Origin: Pseudobutyrivibrio ruminis DSM 9787
GTDB lineage: Bacteria > Bacillota > Clostridia > Lachnospirales > Lachnospiraceae
Length of the DNA: 64,000 nt
Assembly (NCBI RefSeq): GCF_900218035.1
Contig: NZ_OBMR01000005.1
Span: 248,001-312,000, forward strand
Direction of reading: 5' to 3'
Under the pieces are notes generated by a model. The model did no database searches, had not been told where the DNA came from, and saw only the letters and a program-made list of their open reading frames with translations. This document shows, piece by piece, positions 59,879-64,000 of this stretch. Position numbers and translations under genes: made by a program. Numbering within the stretch: position 1 is the stretch's first letter; each line of letters starts with the position of its first letter.

Positions 59879-59985
59879 AAAAAAAGCCGGCGCCACAGCG
59901 CCGACTGGAAGTTCGGGGAGTGCGACCAAAGTTGCCCTTGGTCGCTGAGTTATGAAAAATTTGGTATTAGCTTTTCGCTAGTACG
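59879..59985 (-). ncRNA. Candidate standalone small RNA, about 105 bases
   Basis: A full promoter (TTGCGC 60020-60015, 17 bases, TATATT 59997-59992) on the minus strand is followed by a GC-rich stretch unlike its AT-rich surroundings. It has hairpin GCGACCAAgggcaaCTTTGGTCGC and then a terminator, GTCGGCGC-TGTG-GCGCCGGC, with TTTTTTT. Between them lies an unpaired CACTCCCCGAACTTCCA. No ORF or ribosome site is seen. It does not match tmRNA, RNase P, SRP RNA or 6S. Target unknown. Confidence 0.6.
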
Positions 59986-59991
59986 ATATAG

Positions 59992-60020
59992 AATATAACA
60001 CTTAATACACATTTGCGCAA
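59992..60020 (-). promoter_or_regulatory. Promoter of the candidate small RNA
   Basis: TTGCGC, exact 17-base spacer, TATATT on the minus strand; 116 bases past the LysR-family gene's stop. Confidence 0.7.
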
Positions 60021-60135
60021 GTCTTTTTTCATAATTTCTTCACATTTTTTCAAATTTTATTTTTTAATAAATTATCCCCCAAACCCTTGTGAAATGGGGC
60101 TTTACCACTTTACCAAAAAGAAGAGTTTCGAAAAT

Positions 60136-61032
60136 TTAAAGTAGTTGATTCTTAATATAATCCACAAATGCCCTTGCTTGCACGCTTTGCCTACCATTTT
60201 CATTGGTAAGTATTCCAAAATCGATACTTCCTCTTGTATTTTTTAGTCGAATTCCAGGTCGAATACCTAAATCGTAACTATTAAAACTATCCGCACTAAG
60301 ATTTGCTAATGAATTATTTTTCAATAATGCATGCATAACATAATCACTATTTGTTATTACAGCAATGTCATTTTTTATATTTACAGGCTCCCCCTCCTCG
60401 GTCTGGAAAGATTCCTGTCTAATATAATCATCCTGTTCAGATTGAATATATTTTAAGTCATGTATAATCTTGCTTGAATAGTCAGCATTCTCCTGTACAT
60501 CGTCAGGCTGGAAATATATCATTCCATCTACGGATTTAAGTCTTTCAAATTTCAACTGATATTTTTTTATTTCATATTCAAACTGCAGTCTTGTATCTGG
60601 AAATACATATACAAATCCAACCTCATCCTCCATTATTCTCATGCGATTAATGATGTTATGAGTTGTATCTGTATGAATGCTATAGCAAACATCATCATCT
60701 TTATTCAGTTCATAAAAATCTGAGAAACAGTTTGCCAACCATGAACTATGGTTAATACTTATTTTTACGATATTATTATTCTCCACACTAGTTGTTTCCA
60801 GTGCTTCAAAATCAGAAACAAGGACGCTTGCCTTGTTGTGAAACTTCACTCCCTCATATGTCAAAGCAATACCTTTGCTCTCTCTTTGGAAAAGGTTATA
60901 ACCTAATTCCTTTTCGAGAGCAGAGATTACCTTGCTGACGCTAGATTGAGTTGTGTATAAAACCTTTGCAGCTTCACTAAAAGACCCTACATCTGCAGCT
61001 ACAACAAAGTATTTTAATTGCTTTATTTCCAT
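60136..61032 (-). CDS. LysR-family transcriptional regulator
   Basis: This 298-residue protein has a canonical LysR helix-turn-helix (MEIKQLKYFVVAADVGSFSE, TTQSSVSKVISALEKELG, LFQRESKGIALT) and a substrate-binding-like effector domain less like the norm. It sits 15 bases downstream of two methyltransferase genes and is likely co-transcribed with them and the ABC importer. Effector is unknown; nickel or a metallophore is possible. Confidence 0.9.
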   Translation of the reverse strand: MEIKQLKYFVVAADVGSFSEAAKVLYTTQSSVSKVISALEKELGYNLFQRESKGIALTYEGVKFHNKASVLVSDFEALETTSVENNNIVKISINHSSWLANCFSDFYELNKDDDVCYSIHTDTTHNIINRMRIMEDEVGFVYVFPDTRLQFEYEIKKYQLKFERLKSVDGMIYFQPDDVQENADYSSKIIHDLKYIQSEQDDYIRQESFQTEEGEPVNIKNDIAVITNSDYVMHALLKNNSLANLSADSFNSYDLGIRPGIRLKNTRGSIDFGILTNENGRQSVQARAFVDYIKNQLL

Positions 61033-61047
61033 AATAATCCCCCATCA

Positions 61048-61812
61048 TTATGCTTTAACAGCTTTGATACTAAACATTTTATCTGGTATATAAAACTCGT
61101 CATGCTCTACAAATATTCTATTTCCAAAATCATCGTCAACCTCAATTGATGAAAATCCTATATCAGATAAAACATGTTCATCCCAATGTGGTCTATCGAG
61201 CATACTAATTGTAAGCATGTGATAGATATCGTGACATTCTTCTTTAAGATTATCCGATATATCCTTGTGTGCAAGATTTTCTGGGCTTTTAAGGTTATGA
61301 GCCCCCTTTGCATATTCCGCATCAAAATTAAGTAGAACTCCACCCTTTTTTAGAACTCTATGCCACTGTGTGTAAGCATCAACTGGATGCGGAAGTGTCC
61401 ATGTAAGGTTTCTACTGATTACCACGTCAAATTCCTCATCAGCGAAATCAAGGTTTTCTGCATCCCCTACTAACGCTTTAACCTTAGATGAATCCATATC
61501 GTATATGCGAATCATTTCATTTGCTTTAGCAACCATCTCTTCAGTTAAATCGACACCGGTAACACTGTGCCCAAGCTTTCCTAAAATAATTTCAAAAAAT
61601 CCTGCGCCACATCCAACATCAAGAATCTTAAGGCTTCTATCTGTTGGTAAATACTTTTCTATTTCCTTAAGCCATCTATCAGCTTTATTGCTTTCTATTT
61701 CATCGTGTCTTAAATCAAAAAAACCATCGGCTCTTTTGGTCCAGTAGCTTTCTACTTTCTCTTTTATATCATCTGCCTCTTCCTCAAAGGCAATATAGTG
61801 TAACTCACCCAT
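61048..61812 (-). CDS. Class I SAM-dependent methyltransferase
   Basis: This 254-residue Rossmann methyltransferase has motif I ILDVGCGAGFFEI near residue 65, an acidic strand end GVDLTEEM, VISRNLTWTLPHP and VLKKGGVLL. It is similar throughout to the preceding gene (YWTKRADGFF / YWIQRAKGYS; SRNLTW in both). It overlaps that gene's stop by one base. Substrate unknown. Confidence 0.85.
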   Translation of the reverse strand: MGELHYIAFEEEADDIKEKVESYWTKRADGFFDLRHDEIESNKADRWLKEIEKYLPTDRSLKILDVGCGAGFFEIILGKLGHSVTGVDLTEEMVAKANEMIRIYDMDSSKVKALVGDAENLDFADEEFDVVISRNLTWTLPHPVDAYTQWHRVLKKGGVLLNFDAEYAKGAHNLKSPENLAHKDISDNLKEECHDIYHMLTISMLDRPHWDEHVLSDIGFSSIEVDDDFGNRIFVEHDEFYIPDKMFSIKAVKA

Positions 61813-62591
61813 TAAAATAACCCTTTTACTGTTCTAACCATAAATAGTGGGGTAGAATTATAATTTATCCTTTCTTTTTCAGAATAGAGTCTGCTTCCCA
61901 CATCCTCAAGCACGGACACCTGTCCTGCTTCAATACTATTTAAAAATTCATAATCCCACTTAGGACGAATTTTATCTGTAAGTGGCAATGAAAGAGCGAT
62001 GCGTTCCATCTGCTCAAAATTATCGCCTATATTGTAGTCATCCAGACAACTATTTTTTACATTGTCTCGATCTTTTTTGTATTCTTGCATTTTTTCTTCA
62101 TCTACTAGATATGAATACCAATTTGCATCAAACACAAGCATTAGCCCACCTGTCTTTAAAACAGAAAGCCACTGAACATATGCCCTTGCAGGGTCTGGAA
62201 GATTCCAGGTAAGATTTCGTGAAAATACCACATCAAAAGAATCTTTTTCAAATGGAAGATTCAATGCATCTCCTTGAACAAAATTTATTTGATTTGATAA
62301 TTCGCCAGCATTAGCTTTAGCCTCTGCCAGCATGGTATCTGCGAAATCGAATGCAGTAACCTGATAGCCTGCCTCGGATAAAATAATAGATATAAAACCA
62401 GGTCCAGCTCCCACATCTAAAATCTTTATTGAGCCTGGCTCCCTTTCAGGGAAACACTTGGAGATTTCTGACACCAAAAACTCTTTCCATGTGCTATGCT
62501 GAATCCCAGATAACTCTTCTTTATTAACCTCTGAATAGCCTTTGGCTCTTTGAATCCAATAGGCTTTATTATCGTTTACTAACTTTTCCAT
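61812..62591 (-). CDS. Class I SAM-dependent methyltransferase, paralogue
   Basis: This protein of about 259 residues has motif I ILDVGAGPGFISI, FSRNLTWNLPDP and a C-terminal part with few marks. Start is uncertain: 62591 (MEKLV) lines up with the paralogue's N-terminus, while the frame is open with ATG at 62675, giving 287 residues. Neither has a clear ribosome site, but GGAGG lies in between in a place without a standard start codon. It follows the importer ATPase gene, so it may modify the transported ligand or a metallophore. Confidence 0.8.
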   Translation of the reverse strand: MEKLVNDNKAYWIQRAKGYSEVNKEELSGIQHSTWKEFLVSEISKCFPEREPGSIKILDVGAGPGFISIILSEAGYQVTAFDFADTMLAEAKANAGELSNQINFVQGDALNLPFEKDSFDVVFSRNLTWNLPDPARAYVQWLSVLKTGGLMLVFDANWYSYLVDEEKMQEYKKDRDNVKNSCLDDYNIGDNFEQMERIALSLPLTDKIRPKWDYEFLNSIEAGQVSVLEDVGSRLYSEKERINYNSTPLFMVRTVKGLF

Positions 62592-62684
62592 AATCTTAAA
62601 AAATAAAAAACCATTCAGAAACTGGATTGCCTCCGAACAGTTTTTATTGTACTTTATTTTACTGTTAATAGCCATAGTTTTGGG

Positions 62685-63362
62685 CTATGTTGGACCAAAA
62701 GTTCTTTTTGTTGTGCCATTTTCAATCAAAATAGCTCGATCACAAAACATTTCTACAAGCGCCATGTTATGACTGATAAATATAATAGTCAGATTTTGTT
62801 TTCTTCTAAGCTCCTGCAACAATTCAATTACTTGTTTTTGTACTGTCACATCCAACGCACTTGTCGCTTCATCACATACAAGTATATCCGGCTTCATAGC
62901 TAACGCTCTAGCTATAGCCGCTCGTTGACATTGGCCTCCGCTGATTTGGTGTGGATATTTATTTTTCAACTCCCTTTGTAGACCACACATGTCGAAAAGA
63001 TAATCTATCTGTTCGTCAATTTCGTCCTGTGGTACCCCTTTATTTTTTAAACCTTCACCTACACCATACCCAATAGTTTTACGAGGATTAAAAGATTCAT
63101 TTGGGTTCTGAAAGACCATCTGGCTTCCAAGTCTAATGCCCTTTTGCTCTTCTCCATTGATGATTATCTTTCCATCTGTAGCAGGAATCAGCCCAAGCAT
63201 AATTCGCGCCAATGTGCTTTTTCCACATCCGGACTCTCCAACTATTCCGAGACATTCACCTTTGTTCACCTGAAAAGAAATGCCCTTCAAGACTTCTGTA
63301 TTCTGTTTATCATTCCTAGAAAATGTCTTACATATATTTTCTACTTTAATGAAAGGTTCCAT
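62685..63362 (-). CDS. Dpp/Nik-type ABC transporter ATPase (second ATPase)
   Basis: This 225-residue ATPase has Walker A GESGCGKS (near 40), signature ISGGQCQRAAIARAL and Walker B LVCDEATSALD. It is shorter than typical DppF/NikE (about 260 or more) because the C-terminal oligopeptide ligand extension is missing. It overlaps the first ATPase by 22 bases. Belongs to the peptide/nickel importer group; nickel is suggested by hypB nearby but not shown. Confidence 0.88.
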   Translation of the reverse strand: MEPFIKVENICKTFSRNDKQNTEVLKGISFQVNKGECLGIVGESGCGKSTLARIMLGLIPATDGKIIINGEEQKGIRLGSQMVFQNPNESFNPRKTIGYGVGEGLKNKGVPQDEIDEQIDYLFDMCGLQRELKNKYPHQISGGQCQRAAIARALAMKPDILVCDEATSALDVTVQKQVIELLQELRRKQNLTIIFISHNMALVEMFCDRAILIENGTTKRTFGPT

Positions 63363-64000
63363 CCTTTTCTCCCTGAAACTGGCACTGCGTCACATAAAAG
63401 CTTTGTGTAATCGCTCTTAGGATTATTTAAGACCTCTGTTGCCTTGCCATATTCCATTACTGTTCCATCTTTTAATACTAATACTTTGTCTGCTATTCTT
63501 GGCACAATTGACATGTCATGAGTCACAATGATGATAGAAGTACCAAGATTATCACGCATATTATTGAGTTCCTCTAAAACCATATCTGTAGCTTTGGGAT
63601 CCAGAGCACTGGTTGGCTCATCCGCCAAAAGTAATGGCGGATCAAGTAACATCGCCATAGCTATTCCTACACGTTGATTCATTCCACCAGACAGCTCAAA
63701 TGGATAGCTTTTCCATAGCTTTTCCGGTTCACTAAAATTCAGCTTATGAAATAGCTCCAATGCTTTTGCTTTCACTTCTGGTTTGCTTATTTTTTCATGA
63801 GCTCTCACCGCTTCTGTTATCTGGTCTCCGATTGTCCTTATTGGGCAAAAGGAACCTAATGAGTCCTGGAAAATCATTCCTATTTTTTTACCGCGTATAT
63901 TTCGATACTCTTTTTCCTTTTTAGAAAAGAGATTTTCACCTTCGAATACCACTTCACCTTCAGTTATTTTTCCATCTGAATTTAGTATTCCAATTATCGA
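63341..64000 (-). CDS. Dpp/Nik-type ABC transporter ATPase (first ATPase), 5' end outside window
   Basis: The frame is open from base 64000 (SIIGILNSDGKITEGEVVF...) to the stop at 63341, so the Walker A lies just off the window. Seen here are QDSLGSFCPIRTIGDQI (Q-loop), LSGGMNQRVGIAM (signature) and LLLADEPTSALD (Walker B). It matches DppD/NikD. The GTG at 63952 is not a start. Permease and binding-protein genes are presumably upstream, outside. Confidence 0.9.
   Translation of the reverse strand, partial: SIIGILNSDGKITEGEVVFEGENLFSKKEKEYRNIRGKKIGMIFQDSLGSFCPIRTIGDQITEAVRAHEKISKPEVKAKALELFHKLNFSEPEKLWKSYPFELSGGMNQRVGIAMAMLLDPPLLLADEPTSALDPKATDMVLEELNNMRDNLGTSIIIVTHDMSIVPRIADKVLVLKDGTVMEYGKATEVLNNPKSDYTKLLCDAVPVSGRKGWNLSLK

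Noticed and set aside
59879-59985. SRP (4.5S) RNA, 6S RNA or tmRNA
   Set aside because: No GGAA-type apical SRP loop, too short for 6S or tmRNA, and no tag-peptide or tRNA-like ends.
62592-62675. N-terminal extension of the second methyltransferase
   Set aside because: Kept only as an alternative: no ribosome site at 62675, and the paralogue aligns from 62591.

Overview
The window reads as chromosome of an anaerobic, low-to-mid GC Firmicute, most like a Lachnospiraceae of the Butyrivibrio/Pseudobutyrivibrio type. This is inferred from gene content: an Ech-type NiFe hydrogenase, a monomeric [FeFe] hydrogenase with its maturases, a BMP-type nucleoside transporter, T-box control of valS, twin FeoB systems and large coiled-coil surface proteins. 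No rRNA, prophage, insertion sequence or CRISPR was seen.

Layout. 1-12415 is a hydrogen-metabolism block on the minus strand: hypF (cut by the window edge), echFEDCBA, an [FeFe] hydrogenase and its maturases hydF, hydG and hydE. 12749-22109 is a cell-surface block: two tandem paralogous coiled-coil surface proteins, a LytTR response regulator and a divergent hybrid histidine kinase. Both surface-protein promoters carry a TTGCCA direct repeat at identical spacing, which points to control by the adjacent LytTR protein. 22132-39111 is mostly housekeeping and nucleoside salvage: tRNA-Leu, a nucleoside phosphorylase, an M42 peptidase, tRNA-Thr, a lysA-like decarboxylase, an HD-GYP protein, the transporter, cdd, a DUF342/small-protein/TPR operon, deoC, and valS with its T-box leader.

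39197-45277 is the most accessory-looking part. An array of spaced inverted repeats precedes a four-gene plus-strand operon (PD-(D/E)XK-like protein, membrane coiled-coil protein with a possible carbohydrate-binding patch, large Cys-rich secreted protein, acidic secreted protein) whose leader looks like an attenuator. 45296-50128 holds a HAD phosphatase and four cell-surface glycosyltransferases around a 45-residue membrane protein. 50234-55838 is ferrous iron uptake: a Cys-rich FeoB partner, feoB, two feoA and a fused feoAB. 55842-59718 is arcC, vanZ, ade and hypB. 59742-64000 holds a candidate small RNA, a LysR regulator, two methyltransferases and the ATPases of a Dpp/Nik-type ABC importer. 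That last set may bring in nickel for the Ech hydrogenase.

The strongest unexplained signal is a pair of intergenic arrays, 1301-1596 and 39197-39960. Each is built from 35-37 bp units made of two short inverted arms whose centres lie about 26 bp apart. Arm sequence differs between arrays (GACTATATA versus AAGTATTRAA) but geometry is the same, and in array 2 the arms covary. Three small genes were also found: 33787-33930, 48841-48978 and 50234-50377.
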